Counted from the stretch's first letter, positions 16,634 to 30,565 are shown. The stretch is DNA of 64,000 nucleotides from Hymenobacter volaticus (GCF_022921055.1 NZ_CP095061.1:3697501-3761500); one strand, 5' to 3'. Program-made: numbers and translations. The notes: generated by a model from the sequence alone, not told the origin.

Positions 16634-17998
16634 ATGTCTACTGCCGCTGACTACTCTACGCTTACCTCCTTAACTGCTGTTTCTCCCCTCGATGGCCGCT
16701 ACCGCCGCCAAACCACTCCGCTGGCTCCTTACTTCTCGGAACTGGCCCTGATTCGGTACCGGGTCTTAGTGGAAGTGGAGTATTTTATTGCGCTATGCGA
16801 GTTGCCACTGCCCCAGCTGCAAGGAGTTGACCCCAGTCTTTTCGGTGAGCTACGCGGCCTTTATACCAGCTTTTCGTTGGCTGATGCCGAGGCCGTGAAA
16901 GCGCACGAAAAAGTCACCAATCACGATGTGAAAGCAGTGGAATATTTCCTGCGCGACCGGTTCACAGCGCTTGGCTTAGGAAGTTATCTGGAATTTATTC
17001 ACTTCGGTCTTACTTCCCAGGACATCAACAACACGGCCATTCCGCTGAGTTTGCAGCACGCCCTTATTCATGCGTTGCTGCCGGCGTATGCGCAGGTGCG
17101 CAACCAGCTAGCCGAGCGCGCTACGGAATGGACCTCGGTTCCCATGCTGGCCCGCACCCACGGCCAGCCCGCCTCCCCCACGCGGTTAGGCAAAGAAATT
17201 CAGGTGTTTGTGGCTCGTCTTGATGCGCAAGTAGCGTTGCTGGGCCAAGTGCCGTTTGCAGCTAAGTTTGGTGGGGCTACCGGCAACTTTAACGCCCACC
17301 ACGTCGCCTACCCCCACCACGACTGGCACCAGTTTGCGCAGCAGTTTGTGGAGGGCCGCTTAGGCTTGAGCCGCAGTTTCCCCACAACTCAAATCGAGCA
17401 CTACGACCACCTTGCTGCTCTCTGCGATGCAGTAAAGCGTCTCAACACCATCCTCATCGCCCTCGCTCGCGACGTGTGGCAGTACATTGCTATGGGCTAC
17501 TTCCGCCAAACGGTTAAAGCTGGTGAGGTTGGGTCCTCGGCCATGCCGCACAAAGTCAATCCTATTGATTTTGAAAACGCCGAAGGAAATCTAGGCTTGG
17601 CTAACGCCGTGCTGGAACATCTGTCGGCCAAGTTGCCTATCTCCCGCTTGCAGCGCGACCTCACCGACTCCACTGTTCTGCGCAACCTCGGAGTACCACT
17701 TGGTCACACGCTCATTGCTCTCACTTCGCTCCAACGTGGCCTCAACAAACTAGCCTTGGATGAAGAAATTCTGCGCCGCGACCTAGATGCTAACTGGCCC
17801 GTAGTAGCCGAAGCCATCCAAACCATTCTGCGCCGCGAGAATTACCCAGACCCTTACAATGCCCTCAAGGCCCTTACGCGTACTGGCGGCGCTATTTCGG
17901 AGGGTACCATTAAGGAGTTCGTCGAAACACTGGACGTGAGCGAAGATGTGAAGCAGGAATTACGGGCCATTTCGCCGGCTAACTACGTGGGCATTTAA
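16634..17998 (+). CDS. purB: Adenylosuccinate lyase
   Basis: Cytosolic enzyme of purine synthesis that releases fumarate from SAICAR and from adenylosuccinate. At 454 residues it matches the E. coli-type PurB length. Visible are SPLDGRYRRQT near residue 18, the substrate-binding HEKVTNHDVKAVEY near residue 90, TSQDINNTA near residue 130, the catalytic His in ARTHGQPASPTRLGKE near residue 170 and the fumarase-superfamily signature GSSAMPHKVNPIDFENAEG near residue 300, with the catalytic Ser. ATG 16634 lies just behind a good promoter. It pairs functionally with purA at 30938. A terminator with a T-run follows. Confidence 0.96.
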   Translation: MSTAADYSTLTSLTAVSPLDGRYRRQTTPLAPYFSELALIRYRVLVEVEYFIALCELPLPQLQGVDPSLFGELRGLYTSFSLADAEAVKAHEKVTNHDVKAVEYFLRDRFTALGLGSYLEFIHFGLTSQDINNTAIPLSLQHALIHALLPAYAQVRNQLAERATEWTSVPMLARTHGQPASPTRLGKEIQVFVARLDAQVALLGQVPFAAKFGGATGNFNAHHVAYPHHDWHQFAQQFVEGRLGLSRSFPTTQIEHYDHLAALCDAVKRLNTILIALARDVWQYIAMGYFRQTVKAGEVGSSAMPHKVNPIDFENAEGNLGLANAVLEHLSAKLPISRLQRDLTDSTVLRNLGVPLGHTLIALTSLQRGLNKLALDEEILRRDLDANWPVVAEAIQTILRRENYPDPYNALKALTRTGGAISEGTIKEFVETLDVSEDVKQELRAISPANYVGI

Positions 17999-18027
17999 GA
18001 AAGCAGCTAATTAATAATCAGCCTTTT

Positions 18028-18060
18028 GAGTCGGTAGCTAGTAGCTGCCGGCTCGTTTTT
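18028..18060 (+). terminator. Rho-independent terminator after purB
   Basis: A 12-bp stem with two G-U pairs (18028-18039 with 18043-18054), a 3-base loop and a following GTTTTT run. Confidence 0.85.
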
Positions 18061-18222
18061 ATTTAGCGTCTATCGGTAACTACACAAGCTGCTTTGCTGT
18101 CCAAGCGACTGGTAGCCGAGCTAGCCTTCTAGTTGTGCCGCTACAGTTTGTACTAGCTGTACCTTCAGCCATAGGATTGGGGCAAATAGATTCAGCACAG
18201 TGTTTCCTGGCAATATGCAGCG

Positions 18223-18251
18223 TTGAACATCAGGTGAGGTATTTATCTTCG
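18223..18251 (+). promoter_or_regulatory. Possible promoter of the GT9 gene
   Basis: TTG at 18223-18225 and TATCTTCG at 18244-18251, spacer 18. The -7 element has one mismatch to TAnnTTTG, and the ATG follows 20 bases later. Confidence 0.35.
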
Positions 18252-18271
18252 CGGTTCCTAACCACGCCTCC

Positions 18272-19368
18272 ATGCCCAACCTGAACGGCACTACCGTCCA
18301 TCCAGATTGCCGCCACTTCCGTGGCGATGTTCCCTGCCGCCCCAATAAAGAGCAGGGTTATGTGTGTGCTGGCTGTCCGGTGTATGCACCCACTCAACAG
18401 CGTATTCTCATTATCAAGCTTGGCGCCATCGGCGACGTAATTCGCACTACGCCCCTGCTCCGGCGGCTGCGCCAAGAGTATCCGGCTGCTAAAATCACTT
18501 GGCTGACGCTTACTCCCGCTATCTTGCCACAAGGTGCAATCGATGAAATTCTGAAGCTGGATTTATCGTCGGTACTACACCTACAGGCTCGCGAATTTGA
18601 TTTGCTTTTCAACCTTGACAAAGACAAGGAAGCCTGCGCCCTGCACGATACCATCCGGGCCACGCATAAGTTTGGCTATACGTTACATCCTGCCGGCGTC
18701 GCGTGGCCTGGCAATGATCTGGCGCAGCATAAGTTCTTGACTGGCGTATTCGACCAATTAAGCTTAGGGAATCAGAAGCCCTACGTGCAAGAAATCTTCG
18801 AGCTGTGCGGGTTCGAGTTTCGGGGAGAGGAATACGTTTTCGACACCCATGAAGACAAGGGCTACAACTGGAACATCCTGCCCCAAGGCTCCCCCGCATT
18901 GGCCTGAACACCGGTTGTGGCGACCGATGGACCACGCGCTTATGGTCAGATGAGAAGTGGATAGCTTTAATCACGCAACTTCAGCAAGCCGGCTATGCTC
19001 CTGTGTTGCTCGGTGGCACTGCCGAAGACGAGCGGAACCAACGTCTGCATGCTGCTACGAGGGCTCGGTACCCTGGCACTTTCCCATTAGAGCAATTCAT
19101 CAACCTGATGCACCAGATGGATGGCATCGTGACGCAGGTGACCATGGCGATGCACATCAGTATTGCGCTGGCCAAGCCCACCATCCTGATGAACAACATC
19201 TTCAACCCTTACGAATTTGACCTCTATGGACGGGGGCAACTTGTGCAGCCTGACCGGGAGTGCGTCTGCTTCTACCGCGGCACCTGCAAGCTCGGTACTA
19301 GTTGCATGGAAGAGTTGCCAGCGGAGAAGGTATTCCAGGCAGTGCAAAAGAGTGTGCCATTAGGGTAA
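18272..19368 (+). pseudogene. Glycosyltransferase family 9 (heptosyltransferase-like), one frameshift
   Basis: A GT9 enzyme that would add a sugar, typically heptose, to the LPS core. The first part (18272-18907) shows a Cys-rich start (DCRHFRGDVPC, CAGCP) and the GT9 N-terminus ILIIKLGAIGDVIRTTPLL. It stops at 18907, but the next frame continues directly: RIGLNTGCGDRWTTRLWSD, then LLGGTAEDERNQ, MDGIVTQVTMAMHISIALAK and a Cys-containing end, to a stop at 19368. Adding one C to the C5 run at 18891-18895 restores a 365-residue protein. I class it as a broken reading of one gene; a sequencing indel is more likely than true loss because both halves are well conserved. Confidence 0.85.
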
Positions 19369-19448
19369 ATAGGCTGCAATCTTCGTCAAACTTTATCTAT
19401 CACGCAGTAAGCTGGATGTCAGGCAACGTGAACTATGCCCATACTTCT

Positions 19449-20576
19449 TCAAAGCTCCGCTACTTCCTTTAGCGCCTTTACCATCTCACTCCAAGAGAAC
19501 AACTTCTTTTGCTCACGTACGCCGGCTGCAAACTCGGCTTCGCGGTGATGTTCGTAAAAGTCCACTAGTGCATCTGCAATAGCTTTTGCTGTAGGTTTCA
19601 CCACGTAGCCTACTTTACCATCCGGAATTAATTCGGCTAGTCCGCCCACATCGGTCACCAGCATCGGCCGCTCAAAGTGGTAGGCAATTTGAGACACGCC
19701 ACTTTGCGTTGCATTTTTATATGGCTGCACCACCAGATCAGCAGCACAAAAATAATCTACTACTCGCTCGTTCGGAATGAAGTCGGTAGCCCGAATTAAA
19801 CGGCTTTCCAGATTATACTGCTTGATTAGTGCTTCGTAGGGTGCGGCGTCTTCGTAATATTCGCCAGCTATAATCAGCTTGATTGGCAACGCCGCCAGCC
19901 GAGCATCGGCGAAGGCCTCCAGCATGATGTCCAACCCCTTATAGGCTCGTATAAAGCCAAAGAACAGCAAGTACCCGAACTGAGTATCGAGATGAAGAGC
20001 CTGGAGGGCCTCCGATTTTGATTTCAGAGGGCCAAAATTATCATAGAGTGGATGAGGCTTGTATTGGGCGGGCTGGTTGAAATGCAAACGCCGTAAGTCG
20101 GCTAATACTGCTCGGCTCATGGTTACAAACCCGTGGCAGGCCGAAAGAAAGTACCGAGTGAAAGGCCGGTCGCCGGGGCGCTTCTCATGGGGAATTACGT
20201 TATCCGTAATGGCCACAATTCGGGTATGCCGGTTCCTGCGAATGAGCCGCGCAATGCTACCCAAAGCCGGCCCCATAACTGGCAGCCAAAACCGGAATAC
20301 CACTAAGTCAGGCTTTTCTCGGCGAAGCTTCTCCCCTACCTGCCACCAAGTCCACGGATTTACAGAGTTAATACTGACTTCAATAGTCAAATCAGATGGC
20401 CCCGCTTCGGTACTGAACTGCGTCTGACCAGGAAATAGGAAATCAGGATATTGAAGCGAAAACGTCACCAGCTTTACTTCGTCGCCTACTTCGCGAAAAG
20501 CCCGTGCCAACCGTTCGTTGTAGGTAGCAAGGCCGCCACGCAGTGGATATGCCGGCCCAATGATGACAACTTTCAT
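19449..20576 (-). CDS. Glycosyltransferase family 4 (group 1)
   Basis: A cytosolic GT-B retaining glycosyltransferase of 375 residues, probably adding a sugar to a surface glycan. The N-terminal glycine-rich loop GPAYPLRGGLATYNERLARA is typical. The C-terminal half has LLFFGFIRAYKGLDIMLEAF near residue 205, the GT4 acidic region YKNATQSGVSQIAYHFERP near residue 290 and VTDVGGLAELI. Donor and acceptor are not decided. It is the last gene of a minus-strand run beginning at 24841, 58 bp behind the GT2 gene. ATG 20576 fits the Rossmann start. Confidence 0.9.
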   Translation of the reverse strand: MKVVIIGPAYPLRGGLATYNERLARAFREVGDEVKLVTFSLQYPDFLFPGQTQFSTEAGPSDLTIEVSINSVNPWTWWQVGEKLRREKPDLVVFRFWLPVMGPALGSIARLIRRNRHTRIVAITDNVIPHEKRPGDRPFTRYFLSACHGFVTMSRAVLADLRRLHFNQPAQYKPHPLYDNFGPLKSKSEALQALHLDTQFGYLLFFGFIRAYKGLDIMLEAFADARLAALPIKLIIAGEYYEDAAPYEALIKQYNLESRLIRATDFIPNERVVDYFCAADLVVQPYKNATQSGVSQIAYHFERPMLVTDVGGLAELIPDGKVGYVVKPTAKAIADALVDFYEHHREAEFAAGVREQKKLFSWSEMVKALKEVAEL

Positions 20577-20634
20577 TTAACTAACAGGTAGCAACTATCG
20601 AGCAAGCGCCCGGCAAATAATGCGGCGCCAACTT

Positions 20635-21639
20635 TTAATAGGATGATGGCGAATGGATGGAATTTACCCGGTCGCGTACTAAGTAGTCGTTACGGTTAGG
20701 CCCATTCAGCTGAATCAATTCTGCTAGGAAACCAGTCAGAAAGAGCAACACCCCAATTATAACGGCTACTAACGCCAGAAAAAACAGCGGTTGGTCGGTT
20801 ACGTTGCGTGCCTTCAGGTTGTGAAAAGCCAGATACACTTTCTCCCCCACCAACCACAGCGTAATCAACATTCCAAGCACAAACGACAACGTTCCCATTG
20901 TTCCGAAGAAGTGCATCGGCCGCCGCCGGAACCGGCTCACAAACGTAATGCTCAGCAAGTCCAAAAAGCCGTACACGAAACGTTCCAGCCCAAACTTAGT
21001 GACTCCGTATTTCCGCTCTTGGTGTTGTACCACCTTCTCCCCAATCTTGCGGAAGCCGGACCATTTTGCAATCACCGGAATGTAGCGGTGCATTTCGCCG
21101 TATACCTCGATGCTTTTCACTACCCGTTGGTTATACGCTTTCAAACCGCAATTGAAATCGTGCAGTTGAATACCCGAAATCCACCGAGTTACGCCATTAA
21201 ACAGCTTGGTAGGAATGGTCTTCGAGAGAGGGTCGTAGCGCTTTTGCTTCCAGCCACTCACCAAATCGAATCCATCTTTGGTTATCATCCGGTACAGCTC
21301 TGGCAGTTCTTCTGGCGAGTCCTGCAAGTCGGCATCCATGGTGCATACCACCCGTCCGATTGTCTCGCGGAACCCTACATTTAAAGCAGCCGACTTGCCA
21401 TAATTGCGGTTGAAGCGGATACCTCGCACATGCGTGTCTGTTTCTGCCAGTTCCTCAATCACCTCCCAGGAATTGTCGGTCGAGCCATCATCAACTAGAA
21501 TAACCTCGTACGTTAGCCCGTGCTGCGCTAGCACTCTGCGAATCCAACTTGTTAGCTCTGGCAAGGACTCGGCCTCGTTGAGCAAGGGGATAACGATAGA
21601 CAATTCAACTGGAAACGAATGCGGAAGGCGCTTACTCAA
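20635..21639 (-). CDS. Membrane-bound GT2 glycosyltransferase (polyprenyl-phosphate sugar transferase-like)
   Basis: A 334-residue family 2 glycosyltransferase with a cytosolic catalytic domain and two C-terminal membrane helices (about residues 235-260 and 290-312). It would load a sugar onto polyprenyl phosphate. Visible are SIVIPLLNEAESLPEL, ILVDDGSTDNSWE, the metal motif CTMDADLQDSPEELP and the acceptor loop QLHDFNCGLKAYNQRV. Its start overlaps the stop of the DUF4199 gene upstream by eight bases, so the two are likely co-translated. The order DUF4199, DUF4199, GT2 suggests a linked membrane function. Confidence 0.9.
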   Translation of the reverse strand: MSKRLPHSFPVELSIVIPLLNEAESLPELTSWIRRVLAQHGLTYEVILVDDGSTDNSWEVIEELAETDTHVRGIRFNRNYGKSAALNVGFRETIGRVVCTMDADLQDSPEELPELYRMITKDGFDLVSGWKQKRYDPLSKTIPTKLFNGVTRWISGIQLHDFNCGLKAYNQRVVKSIEVYGEMHRYIPVIAKWSGFRKIGEKVVQHQERKYGVTKFGLERFVYGFLDLLSITFVSRFRRRPMHFFGTMGTLSFVLGMLITLWLVGEKVYLAFHNLKARNVTDQPLFFLALVAVIIGVLLFLTGFLAELIQLNGPNRNDYLVRDRVNSIHSPSSY

Positions 21640-22156
21640 ACTCGGGGCGAGGGTTTTTAGTAACAGCTGAGATAACTAACGAGGCTAGAAAGCCCGTCAA
21701 AACAGTCGCAAGTACTACTATAGCGACCAGCATAGAACCGGTCATAAACTTGGCAGTCCATGCCATGGCTTGATCAATCTGTGCATCCGTCATTTTGCCT
21801 TGCGTCTCCATGTCGGTGCGAGCCTTCTCAAGCAGGCGTGCAGTAAAGCCAGTATCGATGAAATTAATGTAAACGTACGTGAAGATGGCCCCTATCACCC
21901 CAACTATCGAGGAAAGAATGGCACCAATACCTAGACCTTGTCCGTACGCTAGAAAGCCACCGTTCTGCTGCTTGAAAAAATTATGTGCCAACACGATACC
22001 GACTATAAGCACCACAGTAGTCAGCCATTTTGCTGGGCTCTGCTCCAATCCCGTCATGTTCAACACAAACGAAATAATAACGGACACAAGCCCAGTAAGA
22101 ATGCCATAGCGAATGGCAACGGCACTGGTCGAAACACGAGTAGCAGTATTTTCCAT
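21632..22156 (-). CDS. DUF4199 membrane protein
   Basis: A 174-residue inner-membrane protein of the Bacteroidota DUF4199 family, function unknown. Hydrophobic helices lie at about residues 18-38, 43-60, 75-98 and 135-162, with a charged amphipathic segment (ARLLEKARTDMETQGKMTD) between the third and fourth. The FKQQNGGFLAYGQGLGIG loop is the recognisable family part. It is preceded by a second DUF4199 gene with a 48-bp gap and overlaps the GT2 gene by eight bases. Confidence 0.85.
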   Translation of the reverse strand: MENTATRVSTSAVAIRYGILTGLVSVIISFVLNMTGLEQSPAKWLTTVVLIVGIVLAHNFFKQQNGGFLAYGQGLGIGAILSSIVGVIGAIFTYVYINFIDTGFTARLLEKARTDMETQGKMTDAQIDQAMAWTAKFMTGSMLVAIVVLATVLTGFLASLVISAVTKNPRPEFE

Positions 22157-22204
22157 CTTCAGGTTGTTATGTGGTTTCCTGCAAGAAAAATACGCATTAG
22201 CTCT

Positions 22205-22732
22205 CTACTTCCGCAAAAAAATCCCGCCTGGAATACTTATCAGTAGCCCAACTAGAAACTTCCGCACATAATCATCAGTGGCTAGATCTTGAGCCGAGAA
22301 AGCTAAGTTTCGGTAAGCCTGTTCGTATTGCTTGCGGCCACTTTTTTCCTTTAAGAACATAGGCTTGGCCTGTTCTAGCAAATGCCGCATCTCTGCTAAA
22401 TGGCGAGCTATAGGCTCGGGTCCAGTGCTGCGTGCAAATGTATACACGCTAGCACCTGACACTACTGATGCAAAAAATGTAATCAACAACCCGGTGCCTA
22501 CCGACCGTAAAAGGCCAGGTCCGTCAGGTTTATAATACTGCCGCAGTTTCCACTGACCTAGTAACACTGCTATTGGAGGCACAAAAATAGCCATTAGGCG
22601 TTTGGGGCCATAAGGGTTATTGCCAGCCCAATACAGGCCCACTATCCAAAGAGCACATATTACACCTGCGCCAACTCCATAAACCAACGCGGTTCTCAAA
22701 ACAGGTTTTTCCGGCGAAACAGAAGTTTCCAA
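22205..22732 (-). CDS. DUF4199-like membrane protein
   Basis: A 175-residue membrane protein that resembles the following DUF4199 gene in size, helix layout and position. Four hydrophobic stretches are seen (near residues 15-34, 45-60, 75-100 and 155-172), with a charged segment LAEMRHLLEQAKPMFLKEK between the third and fourth, as in the paralogue. Assignment rests on this layout and on the tandem context more than on a strong motif. ATG 22732 is the natural start. Confidence 0.75.
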   Translation of the reverse strand: METSVSPEKPVLRTALVYGVGAGVICALWIVGLYWAGNNPYGPKRLMAIFVPPIAVLLGQWKLRQYYKPDGPGLLRSVGTGLLITFFASVVSGASVYTFARSTGPEPIARHLAEMRHLLEQAKPMFLKEKSGRKQYEQAYRNLAFSAQDLATDDYVRKFLVGLLISIPGGIFLRK

Positions 22733-22786
22733 ACTATCAAGACTAATGAGGCGGCAAGATACGAGGACTTCGCTTACTCAGTGTTG

Positions 22787-24841
22787 TTAAGCTGCCACTG
22801 CTGTTGCTTCCACAGCTCTTGGCTGGCGAAAAAAGCGAAGTAATAGCACCTCCGCTAGCAAGCAGACTAAGGCCGCCCACAAGCAATATTGCCAAAGCGG
22901 AGTACCAACGCGTTCGGCCCGGTACTTTGCCGCAACCGACTCACCGGTGCTGGCATCATAGACATGTATATTAGGGTGATTGGCTCCAACCAGTTGCCGT
23001 AATTCATCAGCTGAGTAAGCTGCTAGTTCTGACTCTCGCTTGTCGAAGTTGAAGGCAACTGTAGCAACTACTCGGTTGTTGCTTGTCAAGTTGTAAAATC
23101 CAGGCTCCCGCATTTCAGCAGGCACATCGAACCGTAGCACACCTGCTTGTAAGCGTTGGCTTGGAATGAACGTTGAACTATCCTTGCTTAGCTTAAACAC
23201 CTGCTCCGATTCCTTAGCTGTTGCAGTTGCTTCAGCTACGTTCAAAGCAATTGTACCTTGGTTTAACCGATAAGCCGGCTGCTGCTGCCGTTGGTAACTT
23301 TGCATAGCAAGCCGGTACATTACTGGCACAAACAAAGCATGCTGGGTGAAATCGGAGTAAGCGTTATCGAATGGCGCTGAGAATAGATATACAGTGCCCT
23401 TACCACTAGAATAGCTGCCTAAGAAACCATCTCCATCACGCATTCGCATAATGTCAGCCCCCGAACGTGACCAACTCAAAACTGGACTAGCTTTTGGCAT
23501 AACTGGTTGGCGGTTTTGTGCACCGAACACGTCCTTGAAAAAAGGACTTTGAGCGCTGGGCACTGCCACTTCACGAAGTGCAGGCGCCAGTCCAGCTTTC
23601 TCCCATTGCACAGGCCCAATGCCAAATTCTTCAAATAATTGGTCATAAGAAGCACGGCCAGCAACCCCACTAGGTGGGACTATTACCACCGAGCCACCTC
23701 TCTGCACCACCCGCTTCAAGCTTTCCCGCAACCCAACGTCGATTCGCTCTTGCCCTTGCAACACAATCAAGTTTGCTTCTTCTACCTGGCGATAATCTGA
23801 ACTACCTGGCTTTGCAGCTCCATATGAAAACAAGGGCTCATTAGCATACAGCTGACGTGTAGCAGTAGCTCCTGTTGCTACGTCGAGTATCTTAATCTTA
23901 GGTGAAGGCTGTAGTGTAAAATAAAATTTATTATCGAACACAACAGGATAATCCTCCAGCTCAATTCTGCATTGAGTTAATTGCTCCCCCTCTACCCGCA
24001 CGCGCACTGTAGTTGTTACTGGTTTATCAACTGGCACGATTACCCTGAATACAGCTGCCTGTTTCTCCCCTATATATAGCTTGGCTTGGCAATTTTCCAC
24101 AGCCTTATTACCCCCATTTCTCAAGCGAATATTCAGCAATAGGTCAGTGTTGCTCCTAATAAATGCATCATCTGACCAAACACTGTCAACAAAAGCATTC
24201 TGTACCTCTTTACCTCCTACTGGCACCAGAAATACCTGTTGCGTAGAATCTAGTGCGTTCAGAGCCTTTATCGAGAAACTGTTTTTCTGGAAATCAGAAA
24301 AGATGAAAGCTTGCTCGGTTCCCTTACCTCTTTGCAATCTTAGCAAGTTGCTCGCTGCCGTATTTTCTTGTCCTGACACCCGCAACTTGTCAATTACTAC
24401 TTGATAAGCAGCAGTAGATAATGACTGAGTAACAGTAGGCATTACAAAATTTGTAGTAGCTGGATAAGCAGCAGGCAGTTCTCTTGCTTGTTTAACAGCT
24501 TGTTCAAACAAAGATTGGTCATCACTCAATCCTGCTTGCATACTAGGAGAAGTATCAACTACCACACCCACCTGAGTTTGAGCGTTATTGCTTTCTACAG
24601 GAGCTGGTATATAAGGCTGGACGAACATGAAGACCAAAAAGGTCAAAAAACCGATTCTGGCTACTAGCACCAACAAGTGCTTGAGCTTACGCTGACGTGC
24701 AGTTACTAATTTTACCTCTCTTATAAAGCCAACATTAGTGAACAGCACTCGCTTAGGCCGACGAAGCTCAAAGAGGTGAATCGCTATTGGAACCACTAAA
24801 GAAATTAATCCCAATAAGAACCATGGATACGCTATAGCCAT
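22787..24841 (-). CDS. BatA-domain / von Willebrand-like membrane protein
   Basis: A membrane protein of 684 residues with an N-terminal BatA (aerotolerance regulator N-terminal) domain: two helices separated by the basic HLFELRRPKRVLF segment and KLVTARQRKLKHLLV. A VWA-like domain follows with the metal motif VVVDTSPSMQ near residue 95. A long beta-rich periplasmic region and a C-terminal helix (CLWAALVCLLAEVLLLRFF) complete it. Family function is unclear; it has been tied to stress tolerance in Bacteroides. I start at ATG 24841 (MAIAYPWFLLGL) rather than 24874, because this puts the first helix at the N-terminus. It heads the minus-strand run ending at 19449. Confidence 0.85.
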   Translation of the reverse strand: MAIAYPWFLLGLISLVVPIAIHLFELRRPKRVLFTNVGFIREVKLVTARQRKLKHLLVLVARIGFLTFLVFMFVQPYIPAPVESNNAQTQVGVVVDTSPSMQAGLSDDQSLFEQAVKQARELPAAYPATTNFVMPTVTQSLSTAAYQVVIDKLRVSGQENTAASNLLRLQRGKGTEQAFIFSDFQKNSFSIKALNALDSTQQVFLVPVGGKEVQNAFVDSVWSDDAFIRSNTDLLLNIRLRNGGNKAVENCQAKLYIGEKQAAVFRVIVPVDKPVTTTVRVRVEGEQLTQCRIELEDYPVVFDNKFYFTLQPSPKIKILDVATGATATRQLYANEPLFSYGAAKPGSSDYRQVEEANLIVLQGQERIDVGLRESLKRVVQRGGSVVIVPPSGVAGRASYDQLFEEFGIGPVQWEKAGLAPALREVAVPSAQSPFFKDVFGAQNRQPVMPKASPVLSWSRSGADIMRMRDGDGFLGSYSSGKGTVYLFSAPFDNAYSDFTQHALFVPVMYRLAMQSYQRQQQPAYRLNQGTIALNVAEATATAKESEQVFKLSKDSSTFIPSQRLQAGVLRFDVPAEMREPGFYNLTSNNRVVATVAFNFDKRESELAAYSADELRQLVGANHPNIHVYDASTGESVAAKYRAERVGTPLWQYCLWAALVCLLAEVLLLRFFRQPRAVEATAVAA

Positions 24842-25032
24842 ATGAAACGCATGAGTTTGTGTAAATAGACACAATATTCATCATCAAAACGCTCCTCCAT
24901 CATTAAAAATGCTTACTATTTCTTCTAAACATAGTTGAAATAGTCAGTTAACTTCGACAAACAAACTTTTGCAACGCATGTCAGATTTACGCTTAGTACC
25001 AATGGCTCGCATTAGGCTAGGCTAAACGCAAA

Positions 25033-25064
25033 CCGCCCCTCGACGGCACGGGCCGGAGGGGCGG
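25033..25064 (-). terminator. Putative terminator of the rRNA operon
   Basis: A perfect 9-bp GC-rich stem (25033-25041 with 25056-25064) lies about 20 bases beyond the 5S gene. The T-run behind it is weak. Confidence 0.6.
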
Positions 25065-25083
25065 ACAAGCACTCTACTAAGTA

Positions 25084-25196
25084 AGGTTGGCGGCGACCGA
25101 CTCTCCCACCGATGAAGGCAGTACCATAGGCGCTCCGGGGCTTAACGACTCTGTTCGGAATGGGAAGAGGTGAACACCCGGGCTAAAGCCACCATT
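25084..25196 (-). rRNA. rrf: 5S ribosomal RNA
   Basis: The minus strand shows the 5S core CACCTCTTCCCATTCCGAAC and the 3' half GGTACTGCCTTCATCGGTGG with TGGGAGAGTCGGTCGCCGCC. It lies behind the 23S gene as expected. Ends are estimated to within a few bases. Confidence 0.93.
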
Positions 25197-25294
25197 ACTG
25201 GCAACCGGTCGTCCCTTACGAAACTCGACAACCGGCCTATATCATTGACACAAGGACAAGAGAGAAAAAAAGTACCCCATGTAAGGAGTCTGTA

Positions 25295-28215
<2,921 letters not shown>

Positions 28216-28299
28216 CTTCCAAAAAAGGAAGCGACTCCTGACCACTCGCTCGAAAGCGAGTAGCCAAGTATACTTTGTTTTCTCTCTTGTTACCTTACG

Positions 28300-28330
28300 T
28301 CAAAGAACATGTACTCTCCTGTTGAGAGTA
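28300..28330 (-). promoter_or_regulatory. boxB/boxA-like antitermination site before 23S
   Basis: In the transcript a 7-bp hairpin (GAGAGTA type, 28312-28330) is followed by TGTTCTTTGA (28300-28309), close to the E. coli boxA TGCTCTTTAA. The same arrangement occurs in the 16S leader at 30387-30420. It is the expected site for NusB/S10-dependent antitermination. Confidence 0.6.
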
Positions 28331-28407
28331 ATGCAGTACTAGAACAGTCTCCTCTTCTACTACTGTTTAGTTTGTACACTCACTCACTACCCGATTGGTA
28401 GCAGAAG

Positions 28408-28481
28408 TGGAGAATAACGGATTCGAACCGTTGACCCCCTGCGTGCAAGGCAGGTGCTCTAGCCAGCTGAGCTAATCCCCC
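28408..28481 (-). tRNA. tRNA-Ala (anticodon TGC)
   Basis: A 74-base cloverleaf in the 16S-23S spacer. It starts GGGGGATTAGCTCAGCTGG, has the anticodon loop CTTGCAC (TGC) and the T-arm GGTTCGAATCC. The 3' CCA is not encoded. Confidence 0.97.
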
Positions 28482-28517
28482 GTCCGGTGTGCCAAGCAGT
28501 ACGCCCGCTGGTCACAG

Positions 28518-28591
28518 TGGGCCTGCCTGGACTCGAACCAGGGACCTCTACATTATCAGTGTAGCGCTCTAACCACCTGAGCTACAAGCCC
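28518..28591 (-). tRNA. tRNA-Ile (anticodon GAT)
   Basis: A 74-base cloverleaf, first tRNA of the spacer. It starts GGGCTTGTAGCTCAGGTGG, has anticodon loop CTGATAA (GAT) and T-arm GGTTCGAGTCC. The 3' CCA is not encoded. The Ile-Ala order is the common bacterial one. Confidence 0.97.
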
Positions 28592-28716
28592 TGTTCGACT
28601 TAACGCCTCTCCTAAAAGAAGGCCCTAACCCGCAAGTATCATTGAATGAAGGAAAAACAAAAAGAAGCGGCTCTGCGTGAAGAGCGTCTACAACTACTCT
28701 CGAGTCGGATTGCTCC

Positions 28717-30227
<1,511 letters not shown>

Positions 30228-30386
30228 GTATAAGTACTACTTATCCCTACCTAAGTAGGGACGATGTCGAGTGCTGATCCGACTCGTGTTAACGAGTTGT
30301 TGTCACTCGTCTTCTACGCGGAGTCCATTGCGTTGCCTGCCGAAGCAGAACAGAAACAATGTCCTTCCTTTTGTCTTTCCATCCAT

Positions 30387-30420
30387 TCAAAGAACATGTG
30401 AACTCTCCATCTGAGAGTTC
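30387..30420 (-). promoter_or_regulatory. boxB/boxA-like antitermination site in the 16S leader
   Basis: An 8-bp perfect hairpin (30400-30407 with 30413-30420) is followed in the transcript by TGTTCTTTGA at 30387-30396. This repeats the site before 23S and has the boxB-boxA order of E. coli rrn leaders. Confidence 0.6.
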
Positions 30421-30471
30421 GCTGCGACGACTGTTAGTCATCTACTACCACCCGTGAGCCGAAGCGGGGTG

Positions 30472-30501
30472 CAAAGATACTACCCATTTCATAGAAGGCA
30501 A
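30472..30501 (-). promoter_or_regulatory. rrn promoter P1
   Basis: Minus-strand TTG at 30499-30501 and TATCTTTG at 30472-30479 with a 19-base spacer, an exact fit to the Bacteroidota consensus. It would give a leader of about 240 bases before 16S. Confidence 0.75.
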
Positions 30502-30565
30502 GAGAAAACTTTAAATTATTTTTCTTGCTCATTCATTTCTCTTCCCCTTTGCTCGAAGCGGGTTG

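Noticed and set aside
18891..18895. Programmed ribosomal frameshifting in the GT9 gene
   Set aside because: Similar one-base breaks occur in two other unrelated genes, so a shared sequencing cause is simpler; no stimulatory hairpin was evident.
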